In this document: one piece after another, positions 54,302-63,800 of the stretch
Numbering within the stretch: position 1 is the stretch's first letter
How the letters are laid out: the number at the start of each line of letters is the position of its first letter
The notes under the pieces: generated by a model
The model's database searches: none
Told to the model about the DNA's origin: nothing
Seen by the model: the letters and a program-made list of their open reading frames with translations, nothing else
IMG/VR virus record: IMGVR_UViG_3300033145_000767
Location: 26,470-90,469 of that record
DNA: 64,000 nucleotides
Origin: a virus
Direction: 5' to 3' (one strand)
Position numbers and translations under genes: made by a program

Positions 54302-55057
54302 TTACTTACTTTCCCAACATAAATTATCTATGGCAGTCCTTAAATCGCCATATGTGGATTTTTCAGCTTTAGCTACCTCTACGCTATCGTCATTGCCTAC
54401 AACCAAATCAGCTTTTTCTTCTTTATCTGCAATAGAGGAGGCACTTTCTAGCTCCACTACTTTTCGTTTAAGCTGAAGGTTCTCGAATTTAGTATCATCA
54501 GCTAAATCTGCTTCCGCTATATCTTTGGAGGCATCACCAAGTGATATTCTTCGAGCCGTAATTTTTTCGGCATATTTTTTTGCTTCTACTACTTCTGCTT
54601 CAATTTCTTTTGCATGAGCAACTTTTAAATCTTCAAGTTCTTTAGTATGAGCAGTTTGCAAATCCTGTACATATTCATAGGTATAAGTTACTACATTATC
54701 TACTTTCTCTTCTGTAGTTACTTTTACTCCATCATCATATACAACTTCTTCTTTAATCTCTGCTTTTACTTCAACCTTTTCTGAGGCTCCTGATTCGTCA
54801 GAATCCATTGTTCTAACAGTCTCTACTTCTTCAGTAGTAGTAATAACTGTTTTGGCTTCTTCCTTACCATCTTCCTCTTTAACTTCAATAGCTTCTTTTT
54901 TAATCCCATCAGCTTCAGCTATTTTTGGGGCTTCTATTTCTTCTTTTACTTCCTCTTCTTTAGATTCCTTAACAACCTTTATAACTTCTGCTATTGATTT
55001 TTCATCAATTACCTCTTCTATTTTTTCATCAAGAGGTTTTTTAATTTTCTCTGACAT
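54302..55057 (-). CDS. Nested scaffold protein from an internal start
   Basis: Inside the protease-scaffold frame, AAAGGAGG (on the - strand, 55063-55070) lies five bases before ATG 55057, in frame at residue 224. This is one of the strongest ribosome-binding sites on the arm and is placed exactly at the protease/scaffold border. The product would be 251 residues of scaffold only, the same plan as lambda C/Nu3. Free scaffold could then be made in excess over the protease fusion. Confidence 0.7.
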   Translation of the reverse strand: MSEKIKKPLDEKIEEVIDEKSIAEVIKVVKESKEEEVKEEIEAPKIAEADGIKKEAIEVKEEDGKEEAKTVITTTEEVETVRTMDSDESGASEKVEVKAEIKEEVVYDDGVKVTTEEKVDNVVTYTYEYVQDLQTAHTKELEDLKVAHAKEIEAEVVEAKKYAEKITARRISLGDASKDIAEADLADDTKFENLQLKRKVVELESASSIADKEEKADLVVGNDDSVEVAKAEKSTYGDLRTAIDNLCWESK

Positions 55058-55726
55058 ATTATCCTCCTTTAGTAACTCTGCATAAACTAAGTCTTCTCTT
55101 AATACCTTATTATCTTCTTGTATGTCAACTTTACTCGCTAAAGCTTTTGCAGAGGCTAAAAGTTTTAAAACCTGAGCTTTAGGACAAGCAGGGTCTTCTT
55201 CTATTAAAAGACCACAACCTGCAAAGTGAATTGTATTCATTTTAAATGTTCCATCACTAAGGGCTTCAACTACTAAATCTCCATTATCATCAAACCTATG
55301 AATTTCAAAAGAGACAAATAATTGACCTTTTTCAAATTTAGCTTTAACTTCATCAAATTCCTCACTAAACATGGATTTAAAGAACGCTCCATATACAACT
55401 ATATTATTCCCTTCTATCTTTCCATCAAGCATGTAACCACATATGTAGTTACTTCCTTTATGGTCGAAGTTAATCTGTTTACCAACTATTGAAGGTAAAC
55501 CATCTTCAACAGCTTCCCTAGGTAATCTAACTCTATTCCTGTTAGGTTTTTCTAATTCTGCGTAAATAGTTTTAAATACTGCTAAATCAGGAGAAGGAAG
55601 GGATAACCCTCGTTTCTTTGCTATCTCCTTTAATTCATCACTAGCTGTGATAAAAGTGGTCTTTGAATCTTTAGTCCACTCCAGCATTGCTTTTGCTATT
55701 AGTATTCTATCATTTAATAGTCCCAT
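54302..55726 (-). CDS. Prohead protease fused to scaffold
   Basis: 474 residues. About 1-200 is a capsid maturation protease of the Ser/His type: FDH89KGSNYICGYMLDG, then GQLFVS139FEI and FAGCGLLIEEDPAC, the strand order of HK97-like prohead proteases. From about 220 to 450 follows a very acidic, Glu/Lys/Val-rich coiled-coil scaffold. The chain ends with a short helix (GDLRTAIDNLCWESK) that may bind capsid. An internal start makes the scaffold separately (see 54302-55057). It overlaps the portal gene by 13 bases. Confidence 0.8.
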   Translation of the reverse strand: MGLLNDRILIAKAMLEWTKDSKTTFITASDELKEIAKKRGLSLPSPDLAVFKTIYAELEKPNRNRVRLPREAVEDGLPSIVGKQINFDHKGSNYICGYMLDGKIEGNNIVVYGAFFKSMFSEEFDEVKAKFEKGQLFVSFEIHRFDDNGDLVVEALSDGTFKMNTIHFAGCGLLIEEDPACPKAQVLKLLASAKALASKVDIQEDNKVLREDLVYAELLKEDNMSEKIKKPLDEKIEEVIDEKSIAEVIKVVKESKEEEVKEEIEAPKIAEADGIKKEAIEVKEEDGKEEAKTVITTTEEVETVRTMDSDESGASEKVEVKAEIKEEVVYDDGVKVTTEEKVDNVVTYTYEYVQDLQTAHTKELEDLKVAHAKEIEAEVVEAKKYAEKITARRISLGDASKDIAEADLADDTKFENLQLKRKVVELESASSIADKEEKADLVVGNDDSVEVAKAEKSTYGDLRTAIDNLCWESK

Positions 55727-57306
55727 ATATATCTAACTCCTTGCCCTGTTTCTTCCGTTACAAGTTTATCTATTATTTTCCATGCTGTATTCACAGCTAT
55801 ATCTTGCATAAGTGTAACTTCATATATATTCCAATATATCTCTAACCAAAGGTCTTGATATTTCTTTGATAAGTATTTTTCAACTGGCTCTGGCATCCAC
55901 TCTTCATCTCTAGTAGCATTTGTGTATTTTTGTGATTCTGTACCAGACTTGCCATCTTTTTCATTTTTCTCTTCTACTTCTTTATCCTCAGAAGAAGTTG
56001 AATCAACTTCTTGGTCTGCTGTTATCTTATGAGGTGATAATAATTCAGTAACACCGTCTTCATCCTCTTTTTCTCTTCTCTCTATTTCAACAGTTGGGTC
56101 TAACCTTAAAGCCTGTTGCATTGTTGCAATTGATACAAAACCTCTATCATAACCAGACCGTAAAAAGTCAAGTAAAGAATCTACATCTAATCTTATAGGG
56201 CTACTTACTATTCTAATAGATTCTAGGTCTTTAAAATATTTTCTATGCCCAGTTCTATTTTTAAGTATAATCTGTCTTACAACATCATTTAACATGGATT
56301 TAAAACCCGCTACACCAGAATTTACCTCTGTTATAAAAGGTTTAGGGTTCATAACACTTTCTCTCCTGCTTGTAGTTACAGCACTTACTACTTCAATAAA
56401 CCCAAGCCCGGCTAAAATACTTTTGTCTGCTTCTGCATACAACTCTTTATTTAGGATGTTCTTCATATCTGGTATGATATGGTTTAAATCAACATCAAAA
56501 GGTGTTGTGAACATTGGAGCAAACTTCTGTTTAGCATCATAGTTATTTAAAAAGGTCTTAAAGTTAGTTTCTAAAGTTGTCATATCATTATCATCATACG
56601 TTACGCCTTCTTTAACTAAACCCTCTGAGCCTTTTTTTAACATTATTAGATAAGGTAATAGTTTGTCTAAAACTTTTTCTCCCTGAGTTTTTAGAGTGTT
56701 TACCCCATAAAAATTCCTATATACACCCTGTCTTATAAGATAAGGTGTTGGGTATGCTTCATACCATCTAGAAAAAGGCTTTTGAATTATAAAATCGCCC
56801 TGTACTTTATGTAAGTACTTTGCATCATAATAATACTCAAAATTACCTATGCTTCTTGCATTTTTAGGTGTAGGTTTAATATATAAACTAGACCCATCTA
56901 AAAACCATATAGCATCAGGTATAGAAAATCCTTTTACTGTTGCCCAATGTATTTTCATAACGCATAAAGATGAGCCTTTCCATCTTTCTTTTAAGTACTC
57001 TTTAGATAGCTGATTAACACCCACAGGTACTTTACCCATATACGCAACATTTAATGTTTGCAACCAATCGTTTAAAAGTGATTGTAGAGTATCATTTTTG
57101 GTCTCTATTTTATAGTTTACTTCTGAGGCACTATTCACAGCAAAGTCTGTTAAAGAATTTATAACCCCACTTGAATCACTTTGTAGCATTGATTTAACTG
57201 CTAAACATCTTTTGTGATAGTCTTGTGGTACAATAATAGTTCCGTCATCCTGCAAAAACTTAAGTATTGAATACCAAGACATGTAATTACTATTTAGGTC
57301 TCCCAC
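55714..57306 (-). CDS. Portal protein
   Basis: 530 residues from a GTG at 57306 with AAGGAG upstream. It lies between the large terminase and the protease/scaffold gene, the conserved portal position. A mixed clip/wing part has AIWFLDGSSLYIKPTPK, and a long helical part has VLDKLLPYLIMLKKG. DYNDAKQKFAPM-type sequences and a helix with LDVDSLLDFLRSGYDRGFVS near 385 (portal crown/stem-like) follow. The C-terminal region is acidic (EVEEKNEKDG). No alternative fits the context. Confidence 0.75.
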   Translation of the reverse strand: MGDLNSNYMSWYSILKFLQDDGTIIVPQDYHKRCLAVKSMLQSDSSGVINSLTDFAVNSASEVNYKIETKNDTLQSLLNDWLQTLNVAYMGKVPVGVNQLSKEYLKERWKGSSLCVMKIHWATVKGFSIPDAIWFLDGSSLYIKPTPKNARSIGNFEYYYDAKYLHKVQGDFIIQKPFSRWYEAYPTPYLIRQGVYRNFYGVNTLKTQGEKVLDKLLPYLIMLKKGSEGLVKEGVTYDDNDMTTLETNFKTFLNNYDAKQKFAPMFTTPFDVDLNHIIPDMKNILNKELYAEADKSILAGLGFIEVVSAVTTSRRESVMNPKPFITEVNSGVAGFKSMLNDVVRQIILKNRTGHRKYFKDLESIRIVSSPIRLDVDSLLDFLRSGYDRGFVSIATMQQALRLDPTVEIERREKEDEDGVTELLSPHKITADQEVDSTSSEDKEVEEKNEKDGKSGTESQKYTNATRDEEWMPEPVEKYLSKKYQDLWLEIYWNIYEVTLMQDIAVNTAWKIIDKLVTEETGQGVRYIWDY

Positions 57307-57317
57307 AGTTTTTCTCC

Positions 57318-58922
57318 TTAGCTAAAATTACCTAGTGATAATTTTTTAATCTTTTTTACAGGATTTATTGACGCTAGTGTAACATGCCATTGTGCTATAG
57401 CGAAACATTGAAACGCTTGAACCAAGTGGTCTTCACTAGTTGAATCAAAATGAACCCTATTACCTTTAACCAACTGTAAAAAGCTTGAAAATTGGTCTTC
57501 AAACTTATGAGAATTACTGGGTATTTTTATTAACCCATCATAAAATAAGCTTCTTAATCTTTGTATAGAAAACACAGATGTTTTTTCTACAGCTTCTATT
57601 GGTTTACCACTTTTGTCAAAGACAAACTTGCCTTCATCATCTTTTTCAAAACCTATTGTTACATTTTCATTAAAAGAACACCATATAATATTATCTTTAT
57701 TATTTTTTTCTACTAGTTGACGATAAACTGGAGCCCCCATGATTGTACAATCTATACAGCAATAATCACCTTTAACTGTTTTAAATATCCAATCTATCAG
57801 TTCTGCAAGCTGTTTATCATCTAATCTATACGCCGTAATATTATAGGCAAAGTTGTAACTCTTGTTATTGTATTCATTTATAACAATTATCTCGGTAGCA
57901 GCTGTTGAGCCTATATCAGCGGATACAAAGACCTTTGAAGCATTTTTTGCGTGGTCAAGAATAAGTCTACTCTTGTATTCATTAAAAGTCTTATCAGTAA
58001 TTTCAAACTCTTTTACTATTTTGTCTTCACGGTAACAAAGACTTCTAATACGCTTCATATCGAAAGCCCCGAAAGCTCCGTCAACAGTTTGTGCTGCGAC
58101 ATTAATAAGGTAGTTAGCTGAGTTTTCTCCACCGTACTCTTCGATTCTTTCTTGCTTTATTTCTTCATTCCAATATGGCGAAACGAATTGAGGTATTCTA
58201 ACAACGGTTTTCCTATACTTTTTAGCTTTTAAGAATTTTGATAACGGAGTATTTTCAGATATTAAAGGTATACCAGCTAGTACTTCTACGCAGCCCTTTT
58301 CTCCACGAGCATCAATTTTCTTTTCATACGCCTCATTTGTAGTAGCTTGAATCTCATCTTGAAAGTTAAAGTGTGTATGATGAGACCACCACTGCTTACC
58401 AACATTTCTTCCTGCTATATTTTCATTTACGCTTTGTAATTGATTACCATTCCTAGTTCTTATATCATAAACTGGGGAACGATTTATATTCTTTTTAAAC
58501 TGTCTAAAAAATAAATGAGTGTCAAAGAACTCACATAAATCATCAGCCATTTTCTTAACATGTAGTAAATCATAACATGATAAGGTCATTTCGTACCCAT
58601 TATATAATACTAACTTGGTAAGGGCATTTCTAACTAACCCTATGTATGTTTTTCCTATTTTTCTAGCACTAACTAATACTAGTGTACCTGCTTTTTCTCT
58701 CTTCTTAAAATTTTCATAGTCTGATAGTCTCTCATCATCCTCTAAGCAAACATCAAACTGTACAAAAGGTATTTGATAGTTTCTTATTTTAATACCTTTA
58801 TCAAGCTCTAAGTTATCCCAAGAATCCATGTCGGTTGCAGGGGAAGTACATTCTATAAAACAAATTGGGTTGAATAAGCATTCAGCAAATTCAAGCTCTT
58901 CTTTAGTAAGTACTTTTATCAT
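57318..58922 (-). CDS. terL: Terminase large subunit
   Basis: 534 residues with both activities visible. The packaging ATPase has Walker A SARKIGKT (85-92) and Walker B FNFQDE (185-190, Asp189 Glu190). The C-terminal RNase H-like nuclease has VSAD336IGST and a second acid at CCID391CT. It pumps DNA into the prohead and cuts concatemers. No small terminase gene is recognisable in the window, so it may lie beyond the right edge. Confidence 0.9.
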   Translation of the reverse strand: MIKVLTKEELEFAECLFNPICFIECTSPATDMDSWDNLELDKGIKIRNYQIPFVQFDVCLEDDERLSDYENFKKREKAGTLVLVSARKIGKTYIGLVRNALTKLVLYNGYEMTLSCYDLLHVKKMADDLCEFFDTHLFFRQFKKNINRSPVYDIRTRNGNQLQSVNENIAGRNVGKQWWSHHTHFNFQDEIQATTNEAYEKKIDARGEKGCVEVLAGIPLISENTPLSKFLKAKKYRKTVVRIPQFVSPYWNEEIKQERIEEYGGENSANYLINVAAQTVDGAFGAFDMKRIRSLCYREDKIVKEFEITDKTFNEYKSRLILDHAKNASKVFVSADIGSTAATEIIVINEYNNKSYNFAYNITAYRLDDKQLAELIDWIFKTVKGDYCCIDCTIMGAPVYRQLVEKNNKDNIIWCSFNENVTIGFEKDDEGKFVFDKSGKPIEAVEKTSVFSIQRLRSLFYDGLIKIPSNSHKFEDQFSSFLQLVKGNRVHFDSTSEDHLVQAFQCFAIAQWHVTLASINPVKKIKKLSLGNFS

Positions 58923-59266
58923 TATTCCTCACTAGGGTCTACAAATATTTTAAAATATCCTTTTTTAACATTAGCTGCAGAAAAAGTTATTTTTAATAGT
59001 GCCCAATACTCTCCTTGTATATCAAGGTTTGTGCTTGTTAAAGGGCAAGACACCTTACCATTAGCTTCGAGAGCTTTATCAAAAGAACTATCTTCTACTG
59101 TTATTGTATAAGTAGTAGTATCCTTTGCACTCTTAACTGTTAATTGTAAAGTTGAGCCTGTTAAGTCTACATTCCCCCCTTGTGAATTTTTTAAATGTAG
59201 GTTTAAGGTTAAATACTCTTTTTGTATAATATATGCTGTTGGGGCATTGTCATATTTTGTAGCCAT
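58922..59266 (-). CDS. Ig-like beta protein, BppU-N-type
   Basis: The 114-residue product is almost entirely beta strands: TLNLHLKNSQGGNVDLTGST, LQLTVKSAKDTT, GEYWALLKITF and a final strand FKIFVDPSEE. This resembles small Ig-like domains found at the N-terminus of baseplate upper proteins and other tail adaptors. Position between the fibre gene and terminase suggests it links or decorates fibres. Confidence 0.55.
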   Translation of the reverse strand: MATKYDNAPTAYIIQKEYLTLNLHLKNSQGGNVDLTGSTLQLTVKSAKDTTTYTITVEDSSFDKALEANGKVSCPLTSTNLDIQGEYWALLKITFSAANVKKGYFKIFVDPSEE

Positions 59267-60648
59267 TAGTCTACCTCTACTGTTATGTAAATTGGGTCTG
59301 TATCTATATCTAATTGAACATAATTATGAACTTCTGTTCCTACTGCTAAATGCCCTTCATATTGAGTGCCATTAGCTCCGTAAAATGTGCCATCTCTTAC
59401 ATCTGCTTCAACAGGGGCTTCAAAAGTACCTGTCTTAGTGGTATTATCAAATACTACATCTTTTTCTACATCATCAATAGAAGGTAAATCTAAAGAACCT
59501 TCATATTCTGTACCATTTGTACCATATTGAGAATTAAGTCTTACATCAGCTTCAGCTGGAGATTTAAATGTTCCTTCTTTAGTAGTGTTATCAAATTGAA
59601 CTCCCCTTTCAACATCATTTATAGAAGGAAGGTCTAATGTTCCATTAACACCGTCACCTCTATCTGTGCCATCTCTTACATCAGATACATCTGCATAAGT
59701 AGGAGTAAGCCCTTGAAAAATTCCTAAGTCTATAGCATAATTAAGCGAATCGTTAAAATTTCCTATTTTTGTAAGCTTATCATTTAAATTTGAGCCAGTT
59801 CTTGTAAAGTTATCAAGAACTCTATTAGTGTACTGTGGGTCTAGTTCCCAATATTCCCTAAAGTCTGGTGGGTCTTGAGTTGATAATACATTATTTTGAT
59901 AATAATTATTTCTGTCTGTATATGGGTTTCCACTTACAAGATATTGAGCTTGTGCATTATTTGTATATATACATCCTATTTCAAAACCATACCTATTAGC
60001 ATCAGAACCATAAGCAGATGCACCATCTATAATGCAGTTTGTCATATAACTGCCATAATTACCTGCATCAAAACCGTTTACTCCATTTTTTGATACACAA
60101 AAAGTAGATATAGTACGAAAATAATTTGTTCCATTGTTTTTAGAAAAACAATACCAAGTGCTACAAATATAAAATCCTACAGTGCAATCTTCTGCATGAC
60201 AGTTATGATAGTATGCCGTAGAAAAACCTCTATTACAGTTAATAGCTTTACAATTAATTGTAAATGTATAACCCGATTGTATAAATCCATGACAACTATT
60301 ATCTACCCCATCAAAAATTAAATTCTCATAATGAACATACCCTTGAGTACCATGCCATATTGTTAACCCACCGCCTGTACTTTGTATAGTAGCTTGTCCT
60401 CTATCTCCTGTAACTGTAGAATAACCCCTAATGTGAGCAAATTTATATACACCGGCGTTAGTTCCCATATTAGTCCAAACAAGACCAGCAGTTTGATAAA
60501 TACCATCAGCTTTTATCCAGAGAGTATCTCCCTTAACCCATGTAGTATTAGCTACTACATCAGCATTAGCTTGAGCCAAAGTCCAAGGGTCTCCCTCTGA
60601 ACCAACACCAGTACCGCCCGCTAATGCACTTACATAATATTCTGCCAT
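59266..60648 (-). CDS. Right-handed beta-helix tail fibre/spike protein
   Basis: 460 residues. About 1-280 has beta-helix rungs with Asn/Gly/Cys ladders (NLIFDGVDNS, TINCKAINCNRGF, NCHAEDCTVGF) and an opening typical of pectate-lyase-like spikes (AEYYVSALAGGTGVGSEGDP). From 322 on three copies of a roughly 46-residue unit (ADVRDGT...LDLPSIxDVE...FDNTTKxGTFxxP) form a repetitive shaft. The last 20 residues are a beta strand tail. Glycan recognition is likely; depolymerase activity is not proven by any residue pattern. Confidence 0.75.
   Translation of the reverse strand: MAEYYVSALAGGTGVGSEGDPWTLAQANADVVANTTWVKGDTLWIKADGIYQTAGLVWTNMGTNAGVYKFAHIRGYSTVTGDRGQATIQSTGGGLTIWHGTQGYVHYENLIFDGVDNSCHGFIQSGYTFTINCKAINCNRGFSTAYYHNCHAEDCTVGFYICSTWYCFSKNNGTNYFRTISTFCVSKNGVNGFDAGNYGSYMTNCIIDGASAYGSDANRYGFEIGCIYTNNAQAQYLVSGNPYTDRNNYYQNNVLSTQDPPDFREYWELDPQYTNRVLDNFTRTGSNLNDKLTKIGNFNDSLNYAIDLGIFQGLTPTYADVSDVRDGTDRGDGVNGTLDLPSINDVERGVQFDNTTKEGTFKSPAEADVRLNSQYGTNGTEYEGSLDLPSIDDVEKDVVFDNTTKTGTFEAPVEADVRDGTFYGANGTQYEGHLAVGTEVHNYVQLDIDTDPIYITVEVD
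59350..59685 (-). repeat. Three tandem repeats in the fibre gene
   Basis: Units begin at residues 322, 368 and 416 of the fibre protein (SDVRDGTDRG, ADVRLNSQYG, ADVRDGTFYG). Shared elements are D-V-R, N-G-T, L-D-L-P-S-I-x-D-V-E and F-D-N-T-T-K-x-G-T-F. Tandem amplification of a fibre shaft element is the likely origin. Confidence 0.8.
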
Positions 60649-60816
60649 AATTAACCTCGGTTACATCTAAGTATTATTTTTTTTTAATTCATCCATAATT
60701 TATCCTTAATTTTGTTTTTCTTTAAAATACCCAGCCATCTTCTTAAATTTCTTCTATAGACATTCTTTCTCCTTTTATAATTTTCGTGAAAGATATTGAT
60801 GATTTCCTTTCTTTTT
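60649..60816 (-). other. Late intergenic region with three micro-frames
   Basis: Read on the - strand, this 168-base gap follows the long fibre gene. It has AAAGGAGAAAG before a six-codon frame (MSIEEI), then MAGYFKEKQN and MDELKKNNT in quick succession, all very short. They look like relics or leader peptides. No terminator with a T run and no promoter with both boxes was found. Confidence 0.35.
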
Positions 60817-63800
60817 TTATATTTGATATGTTAATGAAAACCATAGCTGAGAATTATCTACAAAATTAGCATTTGTAATTGCTGAAGTTACTCCTCCTTC
60901 TGTGCATCCTTGTAAAGAAATTCGAGTAACGCCTGCTTCTACTAAACAGCCATTTTGATTTGCAAAAGATACATTGGACAGCCATATACTTGCAGCACTT
61001 TGTAAATTCCCACTTGCAGTAGTAAATGGTAAACCTTCAATAAAAGCAGCACCTATATCTGTTCCTTTAGATGATAATAAAATTCTACCTTCTACAGTAA
61101 CAACTCTTCCGATTTTAGTATATCTCCCTAATGTATGAGTTCCAATATATGTTATCCCTGTAGTACCACCCCCAAAAGAAACACTAGGAGTAAAAGTTCC
61201 CTCTTCATAACCATCTAATGTATTTACATCTGCACTCGGATTTTGAGTTGCAGGGAATTTAATCTGCCCTGTTGGTAAATCTAATAATCCATTTATATCA
61301 ACACTTACATCGGCGGTTAAATCAAGATGTCCGTCATCCTCTGAACCAATATATAATCCGGCATCTCTAAAATAAATATCATGGTCTGTTAACACTATTA
61401 ATCCTGTATCATCAATTTTTATTCTATCATCAAGTGACCCACTATGCTTCTGAGTTTTAAATATAAAATAAGCAGAATCGTCATAACCATTTCTAAATAT
61501 ATCCAAAAAAGCAACAGAATCATCATTATTATAACATCTCAATGAAGATATTTCTTGGTCTGCTGTCTTGTGTGCATAAAATCTAAGAAATGCAGTTGAA
61601 CCATCAGTAGGTGCAATTATTTTAAGTTCAGCATTTCCAGATGAGTTTTCGATATTTAATATTGGTGAATTAACATCAATACTAACATCAGCAGTGAGGT
61701 CTAAATGTCCATCATCTAAAGAAGCAAGGTGAATAGCTGCATCTCTAAACTGTATTGGTATATTTGTAAGTAATGATATTTTTCCATCACTTCCTAAAAC
61801 TACATCATCTAACCAAGCATGTAATTCTGTATGTTCTGCCGCTTCAAAATGATAATATTCATCTGTTGTTCCACCCTGTAATCCAGTTAATATATTATGA
61901 TTATCTGTTGATAAAGCCACTCTTGATATAGTTTCACTTCTCCAATCAATATAATTATCACCTTCATCTGTGGTTCTAATTCTAGCGTTAATATCGTTTG
62001 TATAGCCACTATTAGCCTGATAAATTAGTGATGCTATTGGTCTGGATTCTGGAAACAATATATCATTCATAACCAAAGATAAAATTTCAGTTTTTGCACC
62101 AGTTCTAGCTTGACCAATCGTTGAATAAATAGCTTGACCCATTATCGCTATAACCGGATTGTCTTTTTCAGTAGTCGCAAATATATGATATAAACAATAA
62201 TCATTATTTCCAACTCCTGTTAATTGCCATGCCCCACCAGTATATTGGTTGTACGCAATATTTGTTCCGCTAGTTCCATCAAGAGTTCTTGCAGAAAAAC
62301 CACTTTCTATATGTTTAAGCCAACGCTCTGAATTTTCCAACATGTAATATATAGGAAGACCAGTTGTTGAATTAATAGCTGATATAGATTCATAAATATC
62401 TTCATCTGAAACACCACCGGTATCAACACCAAATTGTACATCGACTGTTATACCACTACCATTAACACTCATAGTGTTTAATCCTAAACCACTAAGATAT
62501 ATTAACCCCTCTTTAAAATGTAAATAAGCATGGGTTGATGGCGACATTGAATAACCGTGTCTTTCCTCTCCAACATAAATTCCTTCACCTGCATCTGCAT
62601 TCCAATATATGATAGAAACCAATGCTTTTGTTCTAATATATGTATCTATATTTGCTGATGTTGGGTTTGCGGTAGCTGTTAAAGTAGAACCATCATAATA
62701 TATAGCATGAATTCCTTCACTACCATCAATAACTACTGTATCTCCAGTAGATGTATACTTTACTCCAGAAATGAAATAGCTAAAATTTGTAGCCACCGGT
62801 TGAATCGATAATGTTAAACTTCCATCCGTAAATGTTAAAGTAGAATCAGTTCTATTTTCAAATCCATTTTGATTCCATTCTGCTCTAATAGGATGAATGG
62901 GATTAGTTGTAGTTCCAGCCCCAATTTCAGCTAAAGCGGTTTCTACTTCTGTTCCTGTATAATATACACCTGCATCGGTAATAGGTAAATGTGATGCATT
63001 TATTTGATTAGCTCCTGTTCCCCAATCCATTAAAGTAGTATCTATACCCTCTATTTTTATTTGTAAATTATTTCCACTTAAAGCAAAATGATTACTGTCA
63101 TAATTAAAAGTTATTTCTTGTGTAGATAAAGTTAAAGGAGCTGCTGCAACCGTAGTTGCAACATGTTCATTATCTATTGCAGTTTCAAGGGCAACTTCTG
63201 TAATCTTTGTAGTTGCTCTAATCGAATCGCCATTAGAACTTGGTACTGATAAAGCTGTTAATTTATGTGTACCCATATTTATATCAGCAGCCAGTGTTCC
63301 AAGTTGAGTATCACCATTTTGTGTATGTTTTAAAGAAATAGCACTGCCAACATCGGTATCAGCTTTAACTGTGGCTAATGCAGCAGCATTGATTTCAATA
63401 GTATCTAACTTAATTCCATCTATTGAAATATCTCTACCATCTATTTTAAATTCTACGTCTACAGCTAAATTAGTTTTTAATGTTCCATTATCAAATATTG
63501 AAACACTAGACATTTCTATATATGTTTGAAAATAATAATTATAAGTATTATATATTGCCCAATTTTCAATACCTTTATCCGCATAATAATGACCACCATC
63601 AGCATATGTATCTGCGTTATTATCATTTCCAATAAAATATTTATCACTATCTATAGTTCTTAATACAACAGCATATGTTGTTCCAGTCACAACGGATGCA
63701 GGTGTGTTAAAAGTTATAGAAGTATTAGTCCATGTTGTATTACTTGGAATTTCAGAGGCTTGCATAGTATAAGTTGCTAATACATTCGCTGTTGGAACAC

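Noticed and set aside
59266-61760. CRISPR array or invertible fibre cassette suggested by repeats
   Set aside because: Repeats are in-frame protein modules of unequal sequence, with no spacers, no inverted flanks and no recombinase gene.
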